64,000 nt of DNA, from positions 5,880,029 through 5,944,028 of the forward strand of contig SMSO01000014.1 of assembly GCA_004764695.1 (NCBI GenBank), in the 5' to 3' direction. Under the pieces are notes generated by a model. It saw only the letters and a list, made by a program, of their open reading frames with translations, had not been told where the DNA came from and did not search any database. The position numbers and the translations under genes were made by a program. Below are positions 22,285-34,140 of the stretch, one piece after another; position 1 is the first letter of the stretch, and every line of letters begins with the position of its first letter. This DNA is from Schizochytrium sp. TIO01 (lineage: Eukaryota > Sar > Bigyra > Thraustochytrida > Thraustochytriidae).

Positions 22285-23545
22285 CTCTCAAGAAGACTTT
22301 GTATTTAGAGCAGTAACCTACAGGTAAGATTTCACCAATGGGTTTTGGATACAATCTCCCTTCTTCGTTGTTTATCATCGATGAGTCATGAGAAAATACA
22401 AGAAAGATCTTCTTGTAAAAGAGGAAATGCTTTTTTTAGAACCTTTCTCGCTAGTCGTGTACTCTTGCAGAACTAAAGGTGTAAGTCCTATAATCGGGCT
22501 TCAATTTGGGGCCATATTCAGTATAGATTCGATCTTACGTTTGACGTTTGACTGACATCAAATCATCTAACTTAGATTCCGCTACGTGCGTAAAAATTAC
22601 ACACCAGAACCATCTGACGAAGTCTACTGTTTATTCTCTGAAGTCTTATTGGGGAGGAATGCAGTCATTTCTGTTCGCATTTTTCTAACATGAAGCGAAG
22701 AAAATGCTCGGCATAGTTTAAGAAATCACTGGAAACGCGTATGTGCAGTAACATCGTTTTGGACCCCTGCTTCTTTCAAACGAAAGAGAGGGCGATACTA
22801 CAGATATTCAAAAGTTTTGAACAAATTCTCGCACGAAGAGATGGGTCATTTGCAATAACTTGGTGATCAGGCTGACCATAGCAGCATGTTTAGGGGATCG
22901 GGGACTCGTATTGGTGTATGAGACGTCGCTAGTAGGGACGCAGTAATTGATTCAAAGTGTTTTATGGCACATACTCATTGTTTGCCGATTTACTACGAAC
23001 TTTTCTCATTTGCTCGATCAGCATGGGTTTATAAGTGGAGTAGGAATGGATTTGTTCAGAAAGATGTGATTTATGAGATTTCGTTTGCAGAACATCAATC
23101 CGCTGGTCAAAGCAAAGGTGCTGCCTCATCTGTACTAAATATCACTATGGAAGGGCAAACTAAACAAAAGCAAAAAGGATGGAGTGTGGCACGAGAGACA
23201 CAGTTTGTATGTCAAGTGTATTCAAGAAAGTGAAGAATAGTTGTTGTTGATATAGTTATGAGAAGATAATTAATTCTCAAATTTTAATCATGCTCATCGT
23301 GATCATCATCTATGGTTCAGGAAGGTTTTCAAAAAGCAAAAGAACTTGTCGAAGTAGTAGTCGAAGAGTGGCAGCAGCAACCCACAAGAGAGAGAAAAGT
23401 ATACAAAAGAGGAATAGCTGGCAAACCTATGCTAGCTATTGCTGCTGTAGTAAAGGAAAAATGTGCAGTGTGGCAATGTGTTGGGCAAAGCAATAAGTCC
23501 GTCTTACAAAAAGACAGAATGGCAAACATGCAAGCAAGCAAGGGC

Positions 23546-25180
23546 TTACGCAGAAAAGCGGGTGTCCTTGTTGAGTGCGCGCTGGATAGACTTGAAACGA
23601 GACTTGACACCGTTCTCAGTGCGTCCAGGCAAACTGCGCTTAATCTCAGCCCACTTGTTGCCAATCTTGGCGTGGAGGCCGAGGAGGATGTCATCTTCCT
23701 GCTTAGTCCAAGGTCCACGGTTGATGGAGGGGTCGAGGTTCAGGTGCCAACGTTCTCTGCACTGTTTTGCAGTGCGGCCCGGGATGTGTTCTGCAATCTT
23801 GGTCCAAGACTTCTCCTTGCCCTGCGCCTCGAGGAGCATAAGCAACTTGTCGTCTTCCTCCTGAGACCACATACCCTTGATGAGACCGGGCTGGAGCACC
23901 TTCTTCCACCTCTGGAGGCACTGCACATGGTTGCGTCCTTCAACGCATTGTGCGATGGCCTTCCAGTTCGAGCTCTTGTACTTGTTTACAGCCTTGCGGA
24001 GCTGCTCGTCCTGCTTGGGAGTCCATCTCTTGCCTGCAACTTTGGAGCTACCGGCACGCAGAGCAGCGAGCGGGTCGCGGAGGGAGCCTGGGGCAGGAGC
24101 GTAGGGCAAACGCGTGCCAAGTCGAGCAGCGGCGGCTGCCACTGCAGGGGGTGCTTGGACAAGGCCAGGAGGCAAGGATGACACGCAGGAAGAAGTTTCT
24201 GAGGCCGCATCTTGCTCGTGTTGGATCGCACGCGCACTTGTTGGTGAGATGCTGTTTTTGGCAACGAGGCTGCGGTTTTTGGCGTGAGAGAGGCTCGGGG
24301 TTGCAAAGCCAGGGGTGGCGTGGTGGCCGAGGTTGCTGCTGATGGCTCCAAGACGAGCGTGCTTGAGCACAGGGTTAAGAGCGACGCCGTGGGCAATACC
24401 GTCTTCAAAGATATCGTCGTGAATGGCCTTACGTTTGAGCGGCTTGTTCTCGTGAGCGAGGTCTGCGATGATGGACTGGAAGCCATCGTCAAACGCCTCA
24501 AGTCCGTGGGCGCCGAGGGTCTCGGCGTCAACGAGAGGAGCTGCGTCAGTGTAGTATGTGTTCTGGTTGGAGTGCTCAAGGCCAATGGAGACGGCGTTGG
24601 AATCATTGTGATCGAGTTGGATTGCGTTGAGGTTCCACAGCTCGTCATCGAAATCGAGCGAGTTGTTTTGCTGGTGGTGGACTCCGGCGGGGGCCTGAGC
24701 ACGGAACTCGTGGGCAAAGATATCCGGGTGGATCTCGACGCCATCGTTGTGGTGCTGATGAAGGAGCGGCTGCTGCTGCTGATGTGCGTGCTTCAGCGGG
24801 AGCGGCGCGATAGTGTTGTGAAATGCAACGTCGGTGTTGCGCTCGTAGTATGTGGGCATGTCTGCCGCGAAGTATGAGTCATCAAAATCGAGGGGAACCT
24901 CCTGGCCGTCTGAGATTGGGAGACCTTCGTGCTGGTGGTGCTCCATCATAGAGGGCAATGGTGAGATGTGAGCGTCGTCGAAGAAGCGTGTGTCATCGAG
25001 GTTATGGTTTGCGATTTTCAAGGCAGGTGGGCGGTGCTTGGAGAGGTTGCTGGTGTTGGTGCCAGCGGCAGCTCTCCTCCTGGTCACCATACCTTGCTGC
25101 TCGCTCAAGAGCTGCTTCTCTTTGTCTGTCATCACCACGGCTTGTGGCGCAATGGCCATTTGTTCTGTGATGAGCTGCAT
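23546..25180 (-). CDS. Three-repeat (3R) MYB transcription factor
   Basis: A single-exon protein of 544 residues. The last 160 residues carry three MYB repeats: R1 at about 385-434 (RWTPKQDEQL...NWKAIAQCVEGR...RWKKVL), R2 at about 435-486 (KGMWSQEEDDKL...SWTKIAEHIPGRTAKQCRERW) and R3 at about 487-538 (RGPWTKQEDDILL...KWAEIKRSLPGRTENGVKSRF). The Trp-spaced helix-turn-helix pattern and IPGRTAKQCRERW recognition helix are those of c-Myb and plant/protist MYB3R proteins, which bind MYB sites and often control cell-cycle genes. The ~380 residues before it are rich in His, Gln, Asp and Asn and look disordered, as in an activation region. In R3 the last Trp is Phe (SRF), a common variant. The ATG at 25178-25180 is the first in frame after an upstream TAG. 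Confidence 0.93.
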   Translation of the reverse strand: MQLITEQMAIAPQAVVMTDKEKQLLSEQQGMVTRRRAAAGTNTSNLSKHRPPALKIANHNLDDTRFFDDAHISPLPSMMEHHQHEGLPISDGQEVPLDFDDSYFAADMPTYYERNTDVAFHNTIAPLPLKHAHQQQQPLLHQHHNDGVEIHPDIFAHEFRAQAPAGVHHQQNNSLDFDDELWNLNAIQLDHNDSNAVSIGLEHSNQNTYYTDAAPLVDAETLGAHGLEAFDDGFQSIIADLAHENKPLKRKAIHDDIFEDGIAHGVALNPVLKHARLGAISSNLGHHATPGFATPSLSHAKNRSLVAKNSISPTSARAIQHEQDAASETSSCVSSLPPGLVQAPPAVAAAAARLGTRLPYAPAPGSLRDPLAALRAGSSKVAGKRWTPKQDEQLRKAVNKYKSSNWKAIAQCVEGRNHVQCLQRWKKVLQPGLIKGMWSQEEDDKLLMLLEAQGKEKSWTKIAEHIPGRTAKQCRERWHLNLDPSINRGPWTKQEDDILLGLHAKIGNKWAEIKRSLPGRTENGVKSRFKSIQRALNKDTRFSA

Positions 25181-26650
25181 CTTAGTTGCTTGTGCCCTTG
25201 GTGTGATTTGCTTCTGCTTCTGCTGCACTAGTAGCTGTAGCTGTTCTTGTTGTTGTTTTGTCTTCGTCGAGGTCACGCACGCTGTCTCGAGTTCTTGTTT
25301 TGCTCGAGGCTAATGGATGACCAAGTAGAGTTTGTGTTTTGGTTTCTTAGTTTCTTGCTTTCTTTTGTTTGCTCTTGCTGATTTCTTTCTGCACTTGGTG
25401 GCGGGAGCGCTGCTCGAGTTGCGGGTTTGCTGGAGTCTGATTGGGTGTTTGTTTATTTGTTTGTTTGTTTGATTGTTTGTTTGTTTGTTTGGCAGAGGTC
25501 GCTGTCTCCTCGATTTGCTTTTGGTGCTTTCTTTCTTTCAAGTCCTTTTTTCCTTTTACTTCCTTTTATACTCTTTTTTGTTTTTATGAGTCGCGGTTTG
25601 CGAGCGTTCTCCTCTCTACAGGAATCGCAGGATTCTTTTAACTTTCTCCCTCTCAAGTCAATTAGGTAATTGACTCGCTCTTCCAATTATTCTCTTGAAA
25701 CTTCCCGCTCCAGGAAAGAAATGTTTTCTAAATAAATCAGTTTCCTTTTTGCTTTTCCTTTTAATCTCACATCAAGGCGCTTATGCAGAACATTAAACTA
25801 GAAAACCAGTTTTTTTAATCTTAAAAGTAGAATGAACTAGTGAATATATTTTTGTTTGGAGCGTGTAACTTGAGCTATGCTGTTATTGTTCAAGTCAAGT
25901 TCACGTCATAAAAACTAAAGCGTTTCAATTTCTCTTTCAATGTCTCCAGCTGTTTTTCTTTTTAAATTAAAACAAATATATACTCAAGTTATTATTATTA
26001 TTTTATTTTAAAATAAAAAGTAAAGAACATAGATAGTTTCGAATTGATATGATGATGTATGTATTCGGGACACTCAAGAAAAGAGAATTATTCTTTTCAC
26101 CTGCCAGAACTTTAAAGAAAAAGAAAAGAAAAAAAAACAGCACGCTGCTTTAAGTTTCGGACTTCTTTCGTCTGTTGTACTTCATAATAGGCATTATGGC
26201 GGCTCAAAGTTGATTTTCAGCTGAATGGAATGATGAAAAGCTCAGTAGTACTTCTTCTTTATTCTTCGCAGACTCCATTCGACGATCAATCAAACCTGAA
26301 AGCTCAATGGTTATAAAAGCCTATGTCTCAAGTTGTTTCTTCGCTGTGCGTGCAGCACAGGCCTCGACGTGACTCGGGTACCAAGTTGGTTGGCATGATA
26401 GCTTTATTAATACTTGCTGCTTGAGAAAAACGCTCCATGTTCCAAGCAAACCGCGGCTCAGCAGAAGGAAACGGGGGCGTCTCCGTTTCTTCAGGCTTGC
26501 TCCCGCGAGTTTGTTTCTCCAACACGAATGCAAGTTCTCCTGTCTTCGGGAGCAAAGAAACCACCAAAAGCCAATAAAACATCAAAAAACAAATCACCTC
26601 TCATTCACTACTGCGTATTTTTTATGTCCGTGGCTTTCCAAACGAAACCA

Positions 26651-26816
<166 letters not shown>

Positions 26817-27363
26817 CTCCTGCGGGTCCAAAGAAAAGCTTGCAGAAACTTTAAGAAAAAGAAAAAAGGTTTCTTCTCCTTTTCTTCTCTGCTTCTTCAA
26901 ACCATCTCCAAGTCTTTGAAACAGAAACAGTTAATTTTTTTTCAATCTTTAAAAATCAATTTAGTTATTATTATTAATATATATTTTTTAATTAAAAAAT
27001 TAGCAATATTTTAAGGCTTTAGTTATCACTTAAGAACCGATTGTTGTTGCGAAAATGTTCAATCATGCCATGTCACAGATAGGAAAGAATCGCGAAGGAT
27101 TCATTGATGGTGGCGCTTCTGCAGGACTCCACCCTCTTCTCCACCCCGTGGAATCCCCATCGTAACTCTTTCTTCTCCAGTCTTCACAACAACTCCACTC
27201 CGCTCCACCTCTCACACTCAGCGCAGTTCACAAACACGCCATGAGCGGCAGACGTCTGATCGCCGATTGGCGTTGAAATGAGCGACGCCCATTACATTTA
27301 CCAATGCGGTCCGTCGCGCTTATTGGTGCAACGAAGATGGCGCCCTTTTCCTGTTTCGCTCTA

Positions 27364-27480
27364 TGATTGACATTGATTGATTTACTTATTGATTTATTTA
27401 TTGATTGATTTGTGGATTGATTTATTGATTTATTGATTGATTTGTTGATTGATTCATTGATTTATTGATTTATTGATTGG
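27364..27480. repeat. Degenerate GATT/TATT tetranucleotide array
   Basis: Interspersed GATT, TATT and CATT units keep a period of four over about 115 bp, consistent with an older array that has accumulated substitutions. Confidence 0.85.
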
Positions 27481-30300
27481 CTAATTATAGAGCGACATGT
27501 ATAAATCACCCCTCAAATCGCTCTTCTCGTCGAGTTTCGCCTCAAACTTCGGCGGCGACGCTGCGATTCCTCGTGAACCAGAGCCAATCAGGCACAGGCG
27601 GCGCCTATATCGCGAGTGCCTTCGATGGCGGGCGGTGGAGACGCGGAGAAAGGCCGCTGATGCTGCAGAGTTTAATTTATTCTCTTCGGGAACGATTCGG
27701 CAGAAAGAATGCCAAAAGAAGTAGAAAATGCAAAAAAACAGACAGAAATACAGAAAGAATGAATGCATGAATGAATGATTGAATGATGAAACGACGAAAT
27801 CGTGAAACTACGAACCAAAGTGGACGATTCCTATGTCTGTCATTCGCTGCTGAGGCCGTGGAAGCGAATGGTGAGCAGACGTGTGGCCTTGGGGAGCAGT
27901 GGCTGAGAGCTCTCGTTTTCAGCCAAACTGCATCGAAATTCAAGAACACCTCTTCGATTGTGTTTGATTGAAGAAGAAGCCAAAGAGAAGAAGACAAGAG
28001 CTGCTTATTAATTACAGGTGAAACCAAAAAAGGAGCGCCATGCTATTTCTTTCTCAATTCAACTTCTTTCGTTTCATTTTCCTTTTTCCTTTTTCAACGT
28101 TCTTGCTTTTCTTTTTTGACTAATTATGACATAAAAAGGAGAGAGAATCAGGGCTGGCGAAGAAGAGACAGAAGACACTGAGTGGGTACATCATGTTTCA
28201 ACGAGAAACGATCAATCAAAAGAACTCTGTTGTATGGTGTCGCTGTTTTTAGTTTTTCTGTTTCATCTCCCTTTTCATGAAACAAATGTAGAATCGCCAC
28301 TTCAATTAAATAAAGAAATAAATCTCATAAGCAGTACCAGAAGGTACTCTGCTTCTCTATTTCAATCTTTTAAAAAAAGAAGAAGAAGAATAAAAGAAAG
28401 AGATAGAAGAATAAAAGAGTGAAAATTGAAAAAAATAAAGAAAGAAAGAAAAAAAAAAGGAAGAGAGACTAAGCAAATCTTTCAGTTTTTCTTTATAACC
28501 ATAAAATAAAACATAGTAAAAATAAAGCAAGTTGAACTTGGTTTATACTTGACATAAAAGTGAACCAAAGAAAACAGCACTTTATGCATGCATATGAGAT
28601 CAGAAGGCGTAATTTGTGTATCCATGTCCACGATGAAGAGTGTAATGAGCTTTCTTCCTCCTTTTCCAGAGGCTCGAAGTGATGAAATAGTAAACTTTTT
28701 ATGTATTTTAGATCCCTCGCCCGAGGAGGTTTCAAAGAGTGCCGCTCGTTTTGCTTTGTACGGGATAAAAGGGAATGGAAATAGGGCCACAGTAGCTGTC
28801 TGCGGGAAACAACGAAGTCGGTTCCCACTGCAACTCATAAGGGAATTCACCTCTCAACCTTTCCCAGTGGTTCTGTGAGGAAGGCGCGCTTGTTGCAGGC
28901 AGTTCCTTGCCACCATCAAGTTGATTGAGAGGGCGAAATGTTGTGCGGCTCACGCCGCCCACAGTGCCAGCTGCGGGCCCCCTTCAGATCGAGTGCTATT
29001 CAACCCCTTAATCGATTGTTTTGAATATCACTCTCTCATCTTCGCTTGAAACTTGCTTATTGTTCTTGTGAATGAGGGTTCTTCTGTTTAAAGCGGCACT
29101 CCACAAACTTGATTCAAGCAGCCGCTTGACAAGAAGAATAGAGTCCTTGATCTCCTCTGAGTCTCTCCAATTAACAAAGCAGATCTTCACAGCCACCTAA
29201 CCCAAATAATCTATCGTTTCATCTTTCTTTTCTTCTCTTCTCTCTTCTTTTCTGCTTATAAAAAAAGATGAACAAGAAGAAGGAAGAACTTCTTCCCATC
29301 TACCAGTCACTTATTGGCGTCTAGTACTTTTTCGGACAATCCACTTACCACTATACTTAAGCTATCCTACCGATGCTCGCTGGAAGCCGAACGGTTGCTT
29401 CTAGCCACTTGCGGAAGCACCCCGCAGCCAACTTGCCAGCCCCTCTCAACCCCACTGCCTCTCCTGCATTCCAGTGTTTCTCAGAGGAGACCGAGGCCTA
29501 AGCCTGCCCCACCAGGAAAAAGAGCGAAGCGGGAACCGCGGCTCCCGGGAGGAGACTTCATCGCGCGGTCCCCATCCGCAGTCTCACAAGGTAATGAAGA
29601 GAGAAGGGCGACTAGAACACGCTTTCAAGAGAACAGAACAATGGGCTATGCCTGCATACTTAGTTATTAGTTAGTTAGTTAGTTAGTTAATGAGTGAATA
29701 GTTAACTAACTAATTAATTCGCAAAGAGAAGTGAAGGAAGAAAGAAAGCAAGCAAGCTAAGGGAGACCTCTTTGAACAACGCGTAATTCGCTGTTGGTGA
29801 GTGATGATAGCTTTGCCTAAGAAGGGCAAGGAGAGAGGAGGAGGCAGGGAGGGAGGGCTTATTATGCAGAAGCCACTTCTCCACAACCGCAAAGCCGTCT
29901 CTCCCTCCCAAGAAATCCATGATTCCTTCGCTGTCTCTTTGGGCTCTCTTTGTTTTTTTCTCTTTGTTTTTTCCTTTCTTTCTTTCTTCGCGTTCGATTT
30001 CTGCGCTCGCCTGCTTGCTTGCGAACTGCGCTGTGATTTGCAGTCTGCGGCTTCGATGGCTTCTGAGCAAAAGGCGAGTTCGCTCGAAGGATGGACCAAA
30101 CAAACCGATGAGTGAACAGCTTCTTTCACGCGATTATCTTTGTTGGCTTATTCATTCATTCGCTGCTTTGATTTCTGCATTGCTCCGTTTTATGATTAAT
30201 TACTTACTTTGTACTTAATGAAACACACGAATGAATGAATGAATGAATGAATACATAGACAGATAGAATCTGCTGATCTAGATTTTTTAAGCTGTAAAAA

Positions 30301-30423
30301 GAACACCCCTACTGGCGACCAGTGTTTACGTCTAGGACTTGCTGGGGGGGAGCTGCGTCGGAGAACACAGGTTCTAAGTTACCTTGTAGCCTAAACTGCA
30401 GGAGTGGCGTCAGAGGGGTGTTC
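30301..30423. repeat. Foldback sequence with perfect 10-bp closing stem
   Basis: GAACACCCCT at 30301-30310 is matched by its exact reverse complement AGGGGTGTTC at 30414-30423. Within the 103-bp interior there are two more short hairpins, ACTGG-CGA-CCAGT and AGAAC-ACAG-GTTCT. It is GC-rich against AT-rich flanks. It could be a structured RNA, a small foldback element or chance. Confidence 0.4.
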
Positions 30424-31899
30424 CCTCCCTTGTCCAGCAGAAGGCGCGTCAAGCGACCATGCTGCAAATCGAACAAACCCCTTGAAACAGACAGACAATC
30501 CAATCAAAGAACAGTGATGAAGAAGAGCTGAGCGTGACAAGACGTCGCGTCGAAGACAGAAATTACAAACTCTTCTTCTTCTAAGGCCCCGTGCTGCGCG
30601 AGAGATCTTCTTGGGCGACAGCGGCAACGGCGGTCTTCCTCTCCAACAAGTGCCTCCTTTTTCAAGATTCCTCCCTCTCTTCGAAGCCAATCTCATACAT
30701 ACATACATACATAAATAAACAAATAACTTGAAATATATAAATATATAATTAATTAATAGACCATGCAAAGGCAGCAGAGCCAAAGATCATTGTGGAGAAT
30801 AGTATGTAATGAATAAACAAACATGCATGCGCAATAAAAAGAGAATCAAAGATCATTCATTCACTGTGTTCTGTCCTGTCACATTAGTCCTTCGGGCAAT
30901 AAAAGCGCCCAACGAATCATCATTCATTCATTCATTCATTCATTCATTCATTCATGCATTGATGAGTCAACTCGCGAACTTGACGGCGTAAGCTCGAGAG
31001 GCCGTGGCCTCCGAACGAGGGCCTTCTTCGCACAATCTTCTTCGATGGGTATGGGCGTCTGGCTGCTCCAGTCCTTGCTCAGCGTCCCAGTCCGTCAAGT
31101 TCTTCTTCTTCTTTCTCCAACACGGAGAGAGAAACAGAGACTGAGCTGAGAGAGCGCGAGGAATGGAAATATCTGTCCTGAAAATATCCTCAAAACAGCC
31201 ATCCTTCGTCGCGGTCCTAACCTTCCTTTCACAGAGCGCGTTGATTGATTGATTGCTGTTTATATATTCATAACGTACTTTGCGCCTGTGTTTACGCAAT
31301 TATTCGTTTCTGCTTCCTTCTTCTCGCCTCATTAAATCCACAACGTGCGAATGGAAAGAAAGAAAGAAAGATAGAGAGATAGATAGATAGAGAGAGATAG
31401 AAGATAAGTAAGATTTGGGTCCTCTTCGAGTTCTCTCATCAACTCATAGAAAGAACGCAGGAAAGAAGAACCAAACAAAGAGAGGACGTGACTTGAAGCC
31501 GTGTTTTTATCCGTCGCTTCAGGTACGCGACGGTTCACCTCGCGAAGAGATGGGCGGAGGACCTCCTTTCTTATGCCTTCCTGCAGTAGCAGAGACTCAA
31601 GATTGGCACCATCGAAGTCCATCGTCGAAGAAGCGACGATGAATCCGCGGTCTTTCTTTGTTGTCTTAGTTTCGTTTCCTTCTCTCCATTTCTTTACCCT
31701 TCCTTTTGGGTCTTATCAATAGCGTAACTAGTGCTACCCGGGTACCTCTTAGAGGTAGCTAGCTATAACTAGGTACCCTCGAAACTTCAAGCATCGCCCC
31801 ATTCAACAAAAAGAGTCTCTTCGCGTCTTACTAGCGAATAAGCTACCACCTCGCTACCACCTCCTTCCTTCCTTCCTTCCTTCCTCCTCAGGTCCCGAA

Positions 31900-31961
31900 T
31901 AATGAATGAATGAATGAATGAATGAATGAATGAATGAATGAATGAATGAATGAATGAATGC
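31900..31961. repeat. GAAT tetranucleotide array
   Basis: About 15 perfect copies directly after a CCTT array at 31859-31884. Confidence 0.95.
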
Positions 31962-32104
31962 AGGTTTACTTACTTATTTATTGAATATAGCTTTCTCTTT
32001 CTCTCGCAAGCGCATGATTCTTTCTCTCGAAACATTTGGTTTGAAAGTTTATGCGCAAGAGAAAAGGCCAAGTTATTATTTTAGTTCAATTTATAACAAA
32101 GAAT

Positions 32105-32106
<2 letters not shown>

Positions 32107-32160
<54 letters not shown>

Positions 32161-32161
32161 A
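32107..32161. repeat. GAAA tetranucleotide array
   Basis: About 13 perfect copies. Confidence 0.95.
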
Positions 32162-33240
32162 GGGCGGAGGACAGAAACTGCACGGGGGACAGGCTCCGTA
32201 TGTCGAAGAGGCGATACAAGGAAAGAGCGGTCTGGGTTCCGGGTTCACGTAGCAGTGCGCTATGTACTTAGTAGGCCCCTGGGTGCCTAGGCAGGAGCTA
32301 GGTATCTGGCTAGTATGGGGCCACGACGCAAGAAAGAGCGAGAGGAAGAAAGAGATAGGATAGAGAAGGGCTCTCTCTGTAAACGACTGAGATTTGACCT
32401 GTTTATGAATAAATAGATTGGTTTTTTAATTTATTTGTTTATTCACTGATGTATTTTGTGATTTTTTGGCTTTTGGCCATTTTTGTTGCGTAACACGATT
32501 GCCGTTCGCTATTTCCTTGCGAGCTGTCGTCATGCAAGGCAGAGCAGGACATTGCGTGCATTGCGTTTGGACCGATCGATGGGAAGGCTCGCAGTTTCAG
32601 AGATTCGCGTCACGTGAGCACCACATTGGCCAAGGAGGAGGAGGAGGAGAAGAAGAAGAAGAAGCAGCTGAAGACGCTTCTCTTCACCCATGAGTTCTGT
32701 TTCTCCTCATAAACAGAAAGAAAGGTAAGTTCCATCGCTATCCTTTCAACTTAAAATTTAAAAAATGACTAGATTCTCCACTCCCTAATTATTTATTACT
32801 TTATTTTATTTATTTTATTTTATTTCAAATCTTCCGCCATCAGCAGCTGTTTCCATTATCCTAAAACTAAACTAAAATAAAAACAATCGCTTACTGGTTT
32901 ATAAATAATAATAATAAACAAGGCTCTTTTCTTCTCCTTCCCCTTTGGACTCAGCGGTCGCTGATTTCCCTCCCACTTAACTCATCGATGGATTGTTTAT
33001 TAGCCCCTCACCTGCCACGTCAGTCATGCATGCATCCATGCATGTGTGAGTAGTGGGTGAGTGAGTGAGTGAGTGAGTGAGTGAGTGCATCAAACAGTAG
33101 AAAAATAGAAGAAAGCAAATGCATCGCTCGTTCGCAGACCTCCCGGCCGTGGCTGGGGCATGGCTCAGCTCAGCTCAGCTCAGCTCAGGCTTACTTAGGC
33201 TTACTTAGGCAGCATATTTCACTCACGCACTTGGTTTTCT

Positions 33241-33305
33241 TTGTTTGATTGTTTGTTTGATTGTTTGTTTGATTGTTTGTTTGTTGATTGTTGTTTGTTT
33301 GTTTG

Positions 33306-33352
<47 letters not shown>
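33241..33352. repeat. TTTG/GATT compound tetranucleotide array
   Basis: A TTTG-rich half passes into a pure GATT half (about 12 copies) without loss of the four-base period. Confidence 0.9.
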
Positions 33353-33354
<2 letters not shown>

Positions 33355-34078
33355 GCTTCAAGCTGTAGGCCATTCAGAACTCCATTGAAGGAGAGCCCCT
33401 TATTCTTCTATCTTCAGAAAGACTTGAAGGGGAAAGGTGGTTTTAGTAAAGATTGTTTTTACTTTGAAACTTACATAGGAAAGTGGCTCTATCTTTTGTG
33501 GTGTCTGTGTGTCAGAGCCCATTGGGGCTTTTTTAGTCACGTTTTAATTAGTTTGTTTTAAACCGGGGTAATTTTTAATATGATGTAACAGAGGAAGTCA
33601 TTTTCATTTTCATGGGGACTTTTGAGTGTTTGTTTGTTTTGTTTGTTTTGTTTGTTTGTTAATTTGTTTATCTCTTTTCGCTTTTCTCTTTTGTTTCTCT
33701 TTTGTTTGTCTGTCTGTCTGTCTGTCTTTCAAACGAACGAATGGATTCATGTTCGCTGATCGATTGATTAATTGGTTGATTGATTGATTGATTATTGACG
33801 TATTGATTGACTATTGATGTATTGTTTGATGCATTAATTGATTAATTGGTTGATTGGCTGATGTATTGATTGCGCTGTCTTCTGCCTTCGGTGCCATCTC
33901 GGCGTGCACAGAGCGGTGGCTCCGACGTGGGGAAGTGGTCGCTGCGAGATTTGCTCTGGCGCTGCGGAGTCTCAGTCAGTCAGCACTTGGAGACAGCGAG
34001 CGCTCTGAGAGGCGAGCCAAAGGGCCTTTCTTCTGAGCCAAGTCAAACAAACATACACTTTAGACTTCGAAATAGATA

Positions 34079-34084
34079 GATACA

Positions 34085-34118
<34 letters not shown>

Positions 34119-34140
34119 CATAGTATAGATAGATAGATAG
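34079..34140. repeat. CATA and GATA tetranucleotide array
   Basis: About nine CATA units followed by a short linker and four GATA units. Confidence 0.9.

Larger units (their letters stand above)
19501..23545. other. Gene-poor region with local tandem repeats
   Basis: About 4 kb with no gene I can support. A GC-richer patch at 20380-20950 has overlapping frames on both strands; the minus-strand one contains MLAISLASTLLRQQRSTSLI, which resembles a mitochondrial targeting peptide, but it does not lead into a known domain. Repeats here are the 16-bp units at 20802-20848, an AAG run at 21238-21275 and the 52-bp duplication at 22181-22284. Confidence 0.4.

Noticed and set aside
23312-24877. Two plus-strand frames of about 200-290 codons
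   Set aside because: They are antisense to the 3R-MYB gene, whose domains are unmistakable; the open frames are a by-product of its codon use.
29661-29692. TTAG repeats suggesting telomere-like sequence
   Set aside because: The unit is TTAG x about 7, flanked by ordinary sequence on both sides and not TTAGGG; it is another tetranucleotide array.
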